In this document: positions 23,342 to 35,000 of the stretch, piece by piece
Layout: every line of letters begins with the position of its first letter
Numbering within the stretch: position 1 is the stretch's first letter
From: Icerya purchasi
Taxonomy: Eukaryota; Arthropoda; Insecta; Hemiptera; Monophlebidae
NCBI GenBank assembly: GCA_039619475.1
Contig: CM077115.1
Span: forward strand, 225,925,064-225,989,063
Length of the DNA stretch: 64,000 nucleotides
Direction of reading: 5' to 3'
The notes under the pieces: generated by a model
What the model saw: only the letters and a program-made list of their open reading frames with translations
Databases searched by the model: none
Told to the model about the DNA's origin: nothing
Made by a program: the position numbers and the translations under genes

Positions 23342-23372
<31 letters not shown>
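23319..23372. repeat. (TA)n-rich tract
   Basis: TA repeats broken by a short T-rich interval, directly after hairpin-family copy 2. Confidence 0.9.
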
Positions 23373-23373
<1 letters not shown>

Positions 23374-23394
23374 GTAATGTTCCACATCGTTCTC

Positions 23395-24610
23395 TATGAC
23401 GTTTATTAATTCTCGTTTTTCACTAATCATGTACATGACTTATTCATTGCTCTTCTTATATATCCATTTTATCTTCAGCATATTTTTCTCCATAGCGACA
23501 ACTCTGCTACCATCAACCTCTTTTTCTCAGCTTCATTTTTTATCCAAGATTCGCAGTCATACAGTACTGTACTCCATTCGTAGTGTAGTCCTTTCCTTAA
23601 ATTCACATTTTTATTGGTGAGAATGCGTATTTTTGCAAAAATTCATATTTAAACTTTTTCTGCGTTAAATTTCTCTTTCTGTTTTCCTATCTTCTGTTAC
23701 CGTACTGTATGCTCTTTGGCTCGTTCAATTATTTTATTACTTGATAATATATTTTTCTTTTGTAGCGTTGTTGTCCTTTCGTATATTGCTATTTTAGGTT
23801 TCGTTTATTTTCATGTTGTACTCTTCTAGGAGGTGTACTTATGCTTCTGTCTGTGCTTCTTGAAGTTCTTCTTCAGATTCAGCTATAATAACGTTATCGT
23901 CTGCGAATTTTATCCTTTGTAGGTGTTCGCCTTGTATTTGTGTTCCAATTTGCTTATTTCGCAGGCTGTTCTTTCTGGTGACATTACACAGCCTTGTCTT
24001 ATCTCTTTACTTATTCTTATTCCCTCTCTGCTTTTTCCTACAATAAATTCGGCTGTTTGGTTTTTGTAAATTGTTTTGGTTGTTTCTATTTCTCTTTCCG
24101 GTATATCATTTTCTTGTAATATTTCGAACATTGTGTTCCACTTCACTCGGTCAAAAATCTTAGCTGTTTATCTATTATAAACCTTAGTATTGCTTCTCTT
24201 GTTCCGTTTTTGTTTTTGAAATCCATATTGATCTGAATCAAGATTATTCATAATTTTCCCCTTATATTCTTTTTAGTACTATACGCGTCAGTATTTTTGA
24301 GGCATGCGTCAGTAAACTTATTGTTCGGTAGTTTTCACATTTTTTTTTTTGTTATGTATCATTATCAGTTTGCCTTTTCTGAAATCTGTCGGGACTTCCC
24401 TGCTTTTTATTATGTGATTAAACAGATCTTTCAGGGTTTCTTTTAATTTTTCGCCACCATTAATTATTAGTTCAATTGGTATTTCGTTTACGCCTGTTGC
24501 TTTCCTTTGTTTTATGCTCTCGATTGCATTATTGGATTCCGATGCTAACACTTCTAGTTCTTCTTCCTGCCAATTAAATTTATTCACGATATACACATAT
24601 ACTGTCTCTA
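23395..24610 (-). pseudogene. Decayed LINE reverse transcriptase with C-terminal region, minus strand
   Basis: On the minus strand from about 24596, the text AIESIKQRKATGVNEIPIEL and LKDLFNHIIKSREVPTDF matches the N-terminal RT motifs. Around 24145-23960, WNTMFEILQENDIPEREI, IYKNQTAEFIVGKSREGIRI and IRQGCVMSP match the fingers/palm motifs, including the RQGCVMSP block before the catalytic site. Further along (about 23570-23420) a C-terminal CESW-type block is readable in fragments. Several stops and frameshifts separate the pieces and motif 2 plus the YADD centre are poorly preserved. The element type resembles RTE-like LINEs widespread in arthropods. It is dead. Confidence 0.8.
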
Positions 24611-25357
24611 TAGCGTGATTTCGCAGATGACATTAAAGGCAACGATTTACTTCGAAATAGTGTACAAGGGATTTTAAATATATCTGAGACTGCACTCAGA
24701 TCAAGCACAAAAGAATTAACCAAGTAATGTTACATTTTCTAATATTTGAGGTAGATTTTTTAGCGATAATCAGTTTGCGAAGTGTGATTTTTCTATCAAC
24801 CAGTTTTATCCGATGGTATATAAGGTATCGGGGAAGTGCAGCGGACTGTAATTTAAAATTAATTCACCGTTTTTCTTAAAATTCGCTTTCTACATAAAAA
24901 AAAAAAAACTTTTTTGTATCGCTTTCGTATTTTTATAATTTCAGAAACAGAAATTTAAATATATGTATATATATATATATATATGCTCAGCAAAAGTTCT
25001 AAAGTGGAACTAAACGAAGTGCCAAATTCTAAGAAGTATCATGTAAGAATACAAACGATGTTATTTGTGAACAAATCACCCCCTTCCGTTGAAGAAGCAA
25101 TTTGAAAATTATAAAAAGCGATACAAGTGCCGGATTAATTATACGACGAATAAAGTACGGTTATTTAGGATAATACGGGCCATTAAGATTTGTGAAATAA
25201 TGACCTACGTAATTTATGTGTTGACGTACAATCATGATAGGTGTATAAGAAAACAAGTTTACCCCAAAACTGAATAAAATCAATTGATTGGCTCCTTTTT
25301 TTCATGTATATCTCATTTGCATAAACATTATTCGGTTGATCTTTAATTTGTTTGCCA

Positions 25358-25358
<1 letters not shown>

Positions 25359-25405
<47 letters not shown>
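25359..25405. repeat. (TA)n microsatellite
   Basis: A perfect TA run of about 46 bp. Confidence 0.95.
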
Positions 25406-25408
<3 letters not shown>

Positions 25409-26331
25409 AATGCTTACATATTTGTTTTTACGAATATGTGTAATATACATGCGTTGTGCGAGTGTGTTTGTTGTGGGTCGCGCTACATCTTATGAGTTTT
25501 GGTACCGGCATGTATGTTTTCATACGTAATCCAACTATTAATTAAAGACTGTAATTAGTGCTATCGATGAAAACACAGCCAGGGGGATCTTTTAGCTGTT
25601 TTCTATACTTAACAAAGCCTTTTTATGTCTTTTATATCATATTTCGCTCGCTCTAATGCGTTCACGTATGCGACACACTCGTTTCTTTGTATTTTCGTTG
25701 CTTTAACGATGTTCGTCGGCAAAATAGACTTACGCATATCTACAAGAAGGCCAGCAAACTTTTTAGTCTGCCTAAATAAATTAACACTGACAAGTACACT
25801 GCACGATTACTGCTAAAGAGGAACGCAACTTAATCGTTCCTCCTACGTTGATCAATGTTGCGATGACTTTGATATTTCTCGCGAAAAATCTTAAAATCTC
25901 AATATCAACGAACAAGAGTTTCCATTCATCTTAGAAGTAGTAAGTGCATCCCATCGCACTGTTCCCAGTATATAAGTCACGAACCGTCATTGCAACTTTG
26001 GGCACTTTCATTTTTTCTAAACACAGGCATGTGCATTACTATGAGAATAATTATTTAATTCGAACACTAGAGCTGTACCGTGTGCGGAGGGGTTTAATTC
26101 TTTCCCTTAGCGCATACGGCATTATTTAAGTAAAGCCCGTGCAATTAATATACTCAAACAATTTTAACGATCGTGTGAAAAAATGTCTCTCACACTTCGT
26201 ATCCGTCGAAGAGGTCGGTGAGATAGTTTAATTTATTTATCTCTATTATCTGCTTTTATATATAGCTTCGTTATCTAATTTTTAAATTCTACTACCGATT
26301 TCAATTAATACCGCATTCGAAACCTCCCTCT

Positions 26332-26375
26332 AATCCTAATCCGAATCCGAATCCTAATTCTAATCCTAATCCTCC
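26332..26375. repeat. Short CCTAAT/CCGAAT hexamer tandem
   Basis: About seven units of CCTAAT or CCGAAT with small variants. It resembles but does not equal the insect telomeric CCTAA pentamer. Confidence 0.7.
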
Positions 26376-26849
26376 TCGCACATCTCGTTATTAAACGCGT
26401 CACAATAAAAGCACCCGATACCTTCTCCGTCCTCATCCAATTTATCTACTTCGAAAGACAAGAGACACGGACATTCCTATTAACTCTGATGATACTTCTA
26501 AAGCTAATCTTTCTGAATGAATTTAACGGACAGATTTTAGTTTTAATCGAGAATTCGGAGAATAAAGCCGAGCTTCACCCGCGATGTCTTTAGCCCGAAT
26601 GTTTCATAAAAACGTTAGCGCTTTTAATCCACAACTACTCGTTCAGGAATGAAACCTGATTTTAACTTTTTCTCTACTCTTGCAGCTAATTAATTCCTAC
26701 CTTCTGACCACGTCTATAAAGCATTTAAAATACAATCATTGATTCTGCAATCGTTATTATTACGTTTCACGATAGTTCGTAATATTCCCCAACTGACTTG
26801 TCAATCGATGAACTTCTCTTAAACTCTTATCAGGTGCGCCAATTTAGAA

Positions 26850-28620
26850 TATCCGAAGGACGCAGATACGTATATTTATGAAAAATTCTTTTTGTTGACG
26901 AAATTAAATTTTCGGTCTCAACTCTTCCGTATTTTCCTCAATTTCTCCGATGTCTACCGCGTATGAAGCTGAAGCCGGTTAGATCTAAACTTTGTTGTAA
27001 TTGTCTCCGATTCGGCCATTGCAGCCCTTCATGTTGCAGCAAAAAATCTATCTGCTCTTTTTGTTGGTCATGCTTCTTCTGAATGCACCATCACGCAACA
27101 AAATAACCCAGCTAGTTTTCATTGCGTTCATTGTGGCGAAAATCATTCTGACCCTGACCCCTTCTGTGTCCGGTATGTAAGCAGCAAGTAAAATACGTAA
27201 AATCATGCTAAAATGTTTCACACTCCCCGAGGTTAAGAATATCAGTGAACAGGAGCTGGTCTCCTCCGGCTTTTATTTTTGCCGACATTTCTAACTTAAA
27301 AAAAATTGCCTCCCGTTACGGGAATCTTCTAGTATCACAAAAAGGAAACGGTGAAATTATTCCAGTATTTTCTCCTTTTCGTCCATTAGACTACTACCTC
27401 TTCCGAAAAACCTCATTACCAAATCACAAAATCCTTTTAACAAATACTATTGTTCTAATTTAACTATTACAAACTGCGGCCAGTAGTTTCTGGCCATTCG
27501 AAAAGTTCGTCTAAGATTCACCTTTCTGTAAGTCAATGAGCATTGTTCCGATCGTTAATATGCCCCTTTTTTGCTCTTCTTATTAAGAACTTCCCATTCA
27601 TCATTAATGAATTTCTTTAATTCCTCTCCCGGTCTTTCCGATTTTTCTCTCTGGATACTTTTAAATATTTTCAACTTCTTTCTTGGTTCCTGTTCTACTC
27701 CTCCTTCCCGGGACACGTTTATTATTGTTCTTATCCCGAAACCTTATTCTTCTTTGTTTCGTCCTATTTCTCTTGTTTTGTGTGTTAAGAAGCTTTTTTC
27801 GAAAATTTCATTAACAAACGTCTCGTTTATTGAGCGCAGCATTACCTAACAATGTGTGTTTGGTTTCCGCCCTGAACGTGTTCACTAGACTCTATATCAG
27901 TATTCTTCTATCGGACGTTTATGTGTCACTTATTAATGAAAAATTCTTCAATCTCTGCCTATGTTGATTGCTATTGGTGACGTTCACCGTCCCATACTGT
28001 TTAACATAATGCTCGTAATTAAAAAGTCCTGCCCACTTTGCTTCTCTTGTTATAATTCTTTTCTCTCTTTTTTACTCTGCCACAAGGTTAATCTTTTAAG
28101 GTCTACTTTAAGAATCCTGCCGTAGAACTTACGCTCTTTAATATTTACTTTATCAGAATCGTTTTTCTTTCTCGTTACTTCGCTTTTCTTTGCTGACCTA
28201 CTTCGATCGCAATATACGTTCGTTAACTCTCATCTTCAAAACTTTAACATTATTTAAGTGCGCTCTTTCTAATATTCATCGCTTGACTTCTTTCCTAAAT
28301 CCTGGTTTGCTATTTTTACTCTTTGTCTTTTTAATCCTTCGTTGATCAGTCTCAGAATGGTGTTCCATTTTCCCTTGTAAACTCTCTTCGATATTTATAA
28401 ATTACATTGATCGTCTGTATCTATCCTCAAAAACTGTTAAATTTCTGTCGAACAGTCGTCCATTTATTCTTCTTCACTGAAACTCGGTATCCCTACTCTC
28501 CTTATCGGTGCTTTTTATTTTCCCTCACTTCCTTCTGCTTCTGTTATTTCTTCCTTCAAATTATTTTTAGCTACTATCCTTAGCGTTTAAGGATAAAACT
28601 TTATTTTTTCCTGATTCCCA
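26850..28620 (+). pseudogene. Decayed LINE with ORF1 zinc knuckles followed by RT
   Basis: Near 26994-27047 a CCHC knuckle is readable (CCNCLRFGHCSPSC). More Cys/His clusters follow: a CSFCG-like one, then HCVHCGENHSDPDPFC near 27118-27170. This is the layout of gag-like ORF1 proteins in I/Jockey/R1-group LINEs, which bind element RNA. From about 27590 the RT appears: LLNIFNFFLGSCSTPPS, FIIVLIPKPYSSLFRPISL and VCVKKLFSKI (27650-27810). Next is FGFRPERST-like text near 27855-27880, a YVSLINEKFF block near 27920, and only scattered traces (VPFSLxNxIN-like) to about 28600. The endonuclease is missing between ORF1 and RT (about 27180-27590). Stops and frameshifts are dense. Confidence 0.75.
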
Positions 28621-28779
28621 TTTCTCTGCTTAATATCCTTGCATATTGATAAACCTTTTTAAAAAAAAATTATAAACTTGTAAAATTAATAAATAATATC
28701 AAAAAAAATGAAAATAAATAAATGAAATTAAAAAAATTAATAAGTAAATAGAATCACATTTTGCATTAAACAAAGATGG

Positions 28780-29278
28780 TATTGTTTTGTATAATAATAA
28801 TGTAGCCTATGCGGAAGCAACAGGGATCCCGCCACATTTAAACAGCCTTTATTAAGACTATTATGGAAAAACAAAAAATTAAAAAGATGTTACATCTGCG
28901 ACGCATTTAGTTTATGCCGATGAGATGCAGAAATAATAGGCAATGCTGTCGATGAGTTACATATTAGAAAGAATTAAGATTACAAGAAGTAAAGGCAAAG
29001 AAAAAATCAAATTCATGGTTATAAGTAAAAGTATGATGGATGACAGTGTAATTATTTTAGACGGAGACAGCAATAGAAAGAGTGCGGCGATTCAACTAGC
29101 TGGGAAGCTGTTAAACAGAGACAGCTCGAGATGTAATAGAGAAATTGAAAACAGAATTTTGCGAAATGTATTTTCCGACAAGTAAAGTCAGACCGGCGCA
29201 ATCGCGATCTTAAATTTATCAGTAAATGAAGAATGATTAAATGCCATGTATTAGCAACGCTACGATATAGAGCAAACA
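28780..29278 (+). pseudogene. RTE-like LINE fossil, 5' piece of an interrupted copy
   Basis: Across frames, a YADE/DAEIIG-like catalytic remnant lies near 28915-28940. IKFMVISKSMMDD and IILDGDS (about 29010-29070) follow, then LLNRDSSRCNREIENRI (about 29108-29160) and RMIKCHVLATLRYRA (about 29230-29275). This is the post-catalytic part of RTE-like RT (KTKVMV..., Y-LG-I, RCxxEI-xRI, LxYGAE blocks). The copy stops abruptly at 29278 and resumes at 30566, so it was interrupted by the next element. Confidence 0.78.
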
Positions 29279-30565
29279 TATTTTCGAAATGTTACTCGCG
29301 GATGCCCGCAACGATCGATTTTGGGCCCGATTTTTTGGAATTTGTATATTTCAGACTTATCGTTGATGGAGTTCCCGTCGGCAGTAACCAGATATTTCTA
29401 TGCAGATGATCTAGCATTCGCGGTCACTTCTAACCATCGTCCGTCCATTTGTAAATACTTCAAGATTACAATCAACAATATTTTAACCTATATGGAAAAA
29501 CATCTTCTACAGTTGGACGAAAACAAGACTAATTTATTAATCATGCACAGGAAACGAAAAAGGCACTACTACAATTCGCTACATCTCTCTATACCGAACT
29601 TTAAAATGAATATCGTCGAATCACTGAAATATCTTGGTATTACATTAGACTGTCGCTACAGTTTTAATCAACATTTCAAAAATTTGTCCAGTAAAGCTAC
29701 AACGGTTCTAAATAAATTGCACTCCGTGTCTGGACGCACGTATGGGATGAGCACACTAAACACCGTTTAATAATTTATAATATGCTAGTTGTTCCATTAT
29801 TCACGTACTGCGTATTTATGTTTGAAGAGGCTTTAAAGCGTAAAAGCATTCAGGAAGTACTAGTTAAATCCCAAAGGAAATTTCTTTTGTTTATTCTCCG
29901 CGCGCATAGAACTACTTCCGGTGATGCGTTGCGAACAATAGCAGGACAATTGCCACTGCATTCCGTATTGCAGCATAAAATTTTGTATTTCAAAGGGTTA
30001 AATAATCTCAATTTGGAGTTGGATCTAAACAATAGAGATTTATTGAAATGCAAAATAGCTGGAACAATAGCTCAACTGGAAGATTAACATTTAGTTTCGT
30101 CCCCGAGGTTAAAACCAATCCAATCAAAATTAATAATATTAATACGTATGTGACGCAATTTCTTACTGGACATGATAGATTTCAAAGTTATCTGCACCGT
30201 TTCCATCTAGCAGACACCAATTTGTGTTCCTGTGTAGATGCCCCTGAAACTGTCACCCATATCGTTAATGAGTGCGCCAAATGGAAATTCTTGTTTAAAG
30301 ACGTAAATTGTTTTCCATTAAACAACGATAATTTATCAAAATTCCTGCACGCGGCAAATTTTATCATGGCTTCCAAATATTCGGATGTTGAAGATTTTTC
30401 ATTTAATGTATAATTTTATTTTAATTTTTATATTGGTTAATTTTTGTCTCTTTCATTTTCTTTTTATTGTTTCCAATCCATGAGGTGTTCATTCAACTGA
30501 GATACTCATGGCTATGTTTCAATTACTATGTATTTATGTTATTATTCACCAAATAAATAAATAAA
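29279..30565 (+). pseudogene. R1-like LINE fragment inserted in an RTE-like fossil
   Basis: It starts 5'-truncated within RT at GCPQRSILGPIFWNLYISDL (about 29300-29358), an R1-clade form of motif 4. The catalytic block RYFYADDLAF (about 29390-29420) has all its acidic residues. The thumb follows (SLKYLGITLDCRYSFNQHF, about 29622-29680), then a +1-type frameshift near 29765, and LLVVPLFTYCV-like and FILRAHRTTSGDALRTIAGQ (about 29895-29950). A second frameshift lies near 30050-30090. The C-terminal segment ends with a Cys/His motif (CSCVDAPETVTHIVNEC, 30228-30278) and a stop at 30411-30413. A 3' UTR of about 150 bp ends in AAAT repeats at 30551-30565. ATATAGAGCA flanks both sides (29265 and 30566). 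Only two frameshifts make it younger than its host fossil. Confidence 0.88.
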
Positions 30566-30730
30566 ATATAGAGCAGAAACACTCATGTCACACGACATAA
30601 GACAACTTTAAAGGCTTTTGAAATGTGGTTGATGCGAAGTGTGATGAAGATTTTACAAATTAATCGAATATCAAGCGAAGAAGTTCTTTACCATGCAAGA
30701 AGAATCTGTGAAAAAAAATGAAAAGGGAGA
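30566..30730 (+). pseudogene. RTE-like LINE fossil, 3' piece of the interrupted copy
   Basis: It resumes exactly where the 5' piece left off. YRAETLMSHDIRQL is followed, after a frameshift, by AFEMWLMRSVMKILQINRIS and SSEEVLYHARRICEKK (to about 30720). This matches the C-terminal block of RTE-like proteins (YGAETW..., EMW-RRM-KI, NEEVL). The first bases repeat the target sequence at 29265-29278. A low-complexity A-rich stretch follows. Confidence 0.8.
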
Positions 30731-31945
30731 AGAAAATAAATAAATAAATAAGAGTAAATAAAAGACAAAATAGCAAAATTAATGATCCGCAATTATAAAT
30801 AAGCAAAAGAAAATAGGAATAATAAAAATGAGGCGATATATATATATATATGCATATATACACATTCATACATCATACATATATATATACACAACACATA
30901 AACCCGTACATATTAGTTGACTATACATCGAATTAAGAGTAACATATGTACAAAACGCCAATATATGCATCACATATATATATATATATATATATATATA
31001 CCCATTTATATATATATATACATACGCATGGAATCCATGGACAAGTATGTACACCCATATACGCACACTCCCACGCAACTCTTAATATGGCCACACTAAC
31101 ACAAATATACCCGTATAAGTTCCCATAAGTCCACGAATATGAATATCTAAATACATACATTCACATGCACATATATAGATGTGTACAAGTATAGTAACAC
31201 TTACTTATGAGATATGCACATACAGAGATATGCACACAGACACATATCCCAGGATATGTAGATAGTGTGTTACATTTTTTTTTCTTTTTTTTTTTTTTTT
31301 TTATATTACATTTGTTATGTTAAGGTTATTATATTCTATTTTTTAACATATTGATAAAGTCCAGTCAATCTGAAGTAGAATCACCCTTGATATGCTTGAA
31401 AAGATATTTACGTATTTTTTTTATAATTTAAGAGTTTAATTTGGGGGGCTTCTGGTAGAGAATTATATAAGATGGCACCCTTGTATATAGCCTGAACGCG
31501 GGTATGAAATTTGTTGTATTTCGGAATATAAGCCAATTTCAGATTGGACGTTCGAGTTATTCTATTTATGTACGCAACTCCAAACCGTTATTTTGTTCTT
31601 ACAAACGAACTTTAACGTTTTTGAATTTATACAGATAATAATAACGCTTTAATGAAATAACAAAATTATAAACTCTATAATAGATATCTTATGATTGAAC
31701 ATCATTACACCGGTAATTCCCCCCATCTTCGATGCTAGAAAAATAAAGTATATTAATGAAGATAAATTTAATATTGAATGTTTAGAATCTACACTTAAAA
31801 ATAGATTATTTTCATTTATATAATAGAACCGAAAAATATTATTAAAAAAATGAACCTAAATATTCGACTTTTTATTTGACGAATTGAAATAAGAATATAT
31901 AAGAAAATATTAATATCAAAGGACGGTGAAATTATCTGATCAGAG
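30731..31945. other. Low-complexity (TA/CA)-rich DNA, then AT-rich DNA
   Basis: 30835-31270 is a long patchwork of TATATA, CATACA and CACATA words, with perfect (TA)n cores at about 30838-30850 and 30975-31020. A poly-T/TTTC tract covers 31270-31300. 31301-31890 is AT-rich with no gene visible. A TATA-like element at the end belongs to the next entry. Confidence 0.5.
31896..31903 (+). promoter_or_regulatory. Candidate TATA box
   Basis: TATATAAG lies 50 bp before the ATG of the small secreted-protein frame. A start site about 30 bp downstream would give a 5' leader of about 20 nt. TATA-like words are common in this AT-rich DNA, so the call depends on the coding frame being real. Confidence 0.25.
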
Positions 31946-32086
31946 ATGAAGGGTGTATTCGTTGTTGGATTTTTGGCAGCGCTAATTTCATTTTCAGCTG
32001 AAAAAGAAGCAGATCAAAGAAATATTAGTAAAATTGAAGCGGATCTTGAACTATCTAAAACAAATACAAATGTACGAATACGGTAG
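31946..32086 (+). CDS. Candidate small secreted peptide or first exon with signal peptide
   Basis: The frame ATG (31946) to TAG (32084-32086) gives 46 residues. The start is MKGVFVVGFLAALISFSAEK, a lysine followed by a continuous hydrophobic core and an Ala/Ser-rich cleavage region (FSA|EKE), a textbook signal peptide. The mature part is charged and hydrophilic (EKEADQRNISKIEADLELSK). The context CAGAGATGA is acceptable for initiation, and a TATAAG element lies 50 bp upstream. The frame could end at the stop, or a GT near 32070 or 32083 could be a splice donor so that this is only exon 1 of a longer secreted protein. I do not recognise the family. A chance hydrophobic frame in AT-rich DNA remains possible. 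Confidence 0.35.
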   Translation: MKGVFVVGFLAALISFSAEKEADQRNISKIEADLELSKTNTNVRIR

Positions 32087-35000
32087 ATTTTTAATAACTA
32101 TTTTTTCACGTAGGCCAGAACGAATTCGAGACACGGAACCGATTACATAGGCAAGATCGCGCAACCGGTAGCTTACTTCGGAGTAGGTCCTAAGTGAAGA
32201 AGAATCCTTTTCAAAAATTTATCGGCTACTGTTTTAAGACTTCCGTTAATATTTATAAAACAGCGCCGTTGAACTACCTGTGTGCAGAAACACCGATTAG
32301 TGAGCTTTGCTGAAATTAGAATTTTCACACAACATCAACCGATAAGCTACTTTTAGTCTGATAGCTGTCGATGTTTTGTTCGACTGCAGGCATGCTGAAT
32401 GCAAAAAAAATTACAACCGCGCCAGATTTTGTTGAATAGGCTAAATAAAAGGGGAATTTGTACTATTCGCAGTATTTTTACCTGTTTTTTCTCCTTTTTT
32501 GGATTAAAATGAATTTGACGAAATGTACAAATCCGTGGAACAGAGTTTACAACGTCAAGGAGGATGTTTGATAAAGGGTAATGAAAGTTATATTACTTAA
32601 GGAATATAGAATGAAAAAAGAGAAAAAAAAATATTTAAAACGATCTTAGCGAGAATTTTTTTACGGTATAAGTGAAAAAAAATTTTTAAGAATTACAGAA
32701 CTGGACTGAAAAGTCAAGAGTTGGAGGCAGAAACTGTTAAATTTTGTTTAGAATTTCGCGAATAATAATACTTTTCGAAGCAGTCGCCGTTGGATATTTT
32801 TTTTTTCTCTTTGAATAATTTTGCCGCTTTCGGTATTGCACATCAAAGTTTCATGAATTTTCCGAATTACAACGTTAAAGCGGCGGAAGCGGAAAATATC
32901 GAAAGTTTCGTTTTTTTCCGCAATGAATTAACGAGATCCCATATCCAAAATGTGACCGAGAGTTTTCTGTTGCAAATCGACAATTTTTCAATGAATAATG
33001 CGATAACTAAAACTGGCTCAAACATTGTTTAGTTTCGGGGTAAAATTACTACCGGTATGATCTTATACAACACAAAAACCTTCTTTTCCGTTTTCATTTC
33101 GTTTTTCAATTTCCATAGTTGAGACCGCATTTAAAAGTTCTAGAGAAGTATCAGTTTGCTATGTTCATCAACACAACACGTTCCGCTAGAGAAGAGTTCA
33201 GATAGCCGCAGAAGAGTGCTTCCGTCTCAGAGGCAAAGTCATTCGCGACCCACCCCCATGCCAACCGTTCCTTGCATCGCAATTAGCAAATTTTCACTAA
33301 GAAATATTAGCTTTCCGGTTCATCTGTCTACACGATAAAGCTGACAACCTGCTAGGAGCAAGATTTTTCCCCTGGTAGGGGAACGGGTGTGCTTTAGTGA
33401 CCGGAACGAATTACGTTCAAAGCCGCTCATCAGAGCGGTATCATCGGCCACATTTAACCACACTGCCCGGTGTTATTGTACACTTTCAGCGACGGCTGAC
33501 GTTAATGCGGTTCAGAGTGAATAATGGCGGTCGAAAAGTATCGGCCAAAACTTAATTTTGACATCGCTAGTCTGTTAGCCGGCTGGATGGACGTCGGTGA
33601 AAGGCAGCCCCAGTCGCTGCCTGCGTATGTAAATGTGATTTCGGTTGTTGCGACTTTACTCCGATTTTATTTTCGGAGATGTTCGGTAACCGCGGCTCAT
33701 TACAGAGTACGAGATCGGTGCTGGAGCTGCGCGCCGACGAAGGGCAAAGCCCTCGCGGCTCTATTCCGGACAACGCAGGTTATTTACATAATATCGGTCG
33801 TTTATTGTTGTCACTGTTAAAATAGTTTCGAAGAGCGGCACAGAGAGACGAAACGGCGACCCCGGGTCTCTCTCGCTCCAGATCGCCGATAGACGGACGG
33901 CAGCGCAACACTCGGCGCTATTATAATAATATTCGAGCGTCATCGTTTTGCTGGAAAAATACCGGACAAGTCTTGTGGCGGGCTCTCGACGATCAGGTGA
34001 ATATAGAGGCGCGGGGAGACGCACGGATGCAGCGAGAAGAACAGGAAACACGCTGATAAAGACGTAAATATGAGCGGATAAATAAACGCATTAAAGGTAC
34101 GGGACGTAAATTAGCGGGACCGACTGGTTATCGGGGCGGCTGCAACGCGGCGGGAAAGAGACGGCGAAGGGGCCAGGAGCAGAGCTGATTTGGAGGTTTA
34201 TGAGCGGCCTCCGTAAAACATACTTCATAAATTCTCAGATTTGTTGGTGTCGGTGCTTTCACCAAAGACGCAGCTTCCACATCCTTCGTGGACCTACATG
34301 ATGATAGCGTTGCGCTGCGTCGTGCCCGGGCACTCCAGAGCGGGGGTGAGAACACCTGCTGGCGCGCGGTTAGTTGCTAAACAAGTGTACCGGTAGTACG
34401 GGGGAGGGGGAAATCTGTATCCGCGGAGTCGGAGAACGGAGTTGAGAAGAAGTCAGGGAATGTGTGTCTGCCGTTGGTTTAGATAAACATCGTTGGCAAT
34501 TAATTAGTTCCGAGTTAATACACCGCCGAATGTTACCGAATACGAACGGAATATAACTGGAATACTACTGGAAGCGTCATTTAAACTGGCCGCCAGCGGC
34601 TAGCTCACACTCTGCTATACACGCCGGGCCTACTACATCGCTGGATTAGTAATTCCTTTTATCCTCTACTGCTTCTCGTCGTTCGGAAATTCGGAATTTT
34701 TAATTTGTGTGTGTGCGTATGTGTATGTGTGCGCGACCGTTGCAATAATAACGCGACCACAGTCGCTTCGAATCTAGCCGCTGTCCAGCCCGATGAGTAC
34801 GTGAATCAGGCTGCTCGTGAAAGATGACTTGCCTGTCACCCACCGCGATTCTAGCAAAAGACGAAGTAAATTCTTAAACCATAGCGTTTTTTTCCAAGCT
34901 TACTTTTCTCTAGGCGACTTCCAAAGAAAACTATAGACGTCAACCATGGAGGACATGACGTGGGAACATTTAAACTCGGTACTTTTAATGAAAACGCTTC

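Larger units (their letters stand above)
24611..26849. other. AT-rich non-coding stretch with (TA)n tracts
   Basis: (TA)n runs lie at about 24962-24983 and 25359-25405. 25500-26300 has short plus-strand open frames (25625-25816, 25944-26129) without motifs. A hexamer tandem related to CCTAAT/CCGAAT lies at about 26332-26375. 26380-26849 shows nothing specific and may contain very decayed upstream parts of the next LINE fossil. Confidence 0.45.

Noticed and set aside
30866..31160. Tyr/Ile-rich open frames on both strands
   Set aside because: They are translations of TA/CA low-complexity DNA.
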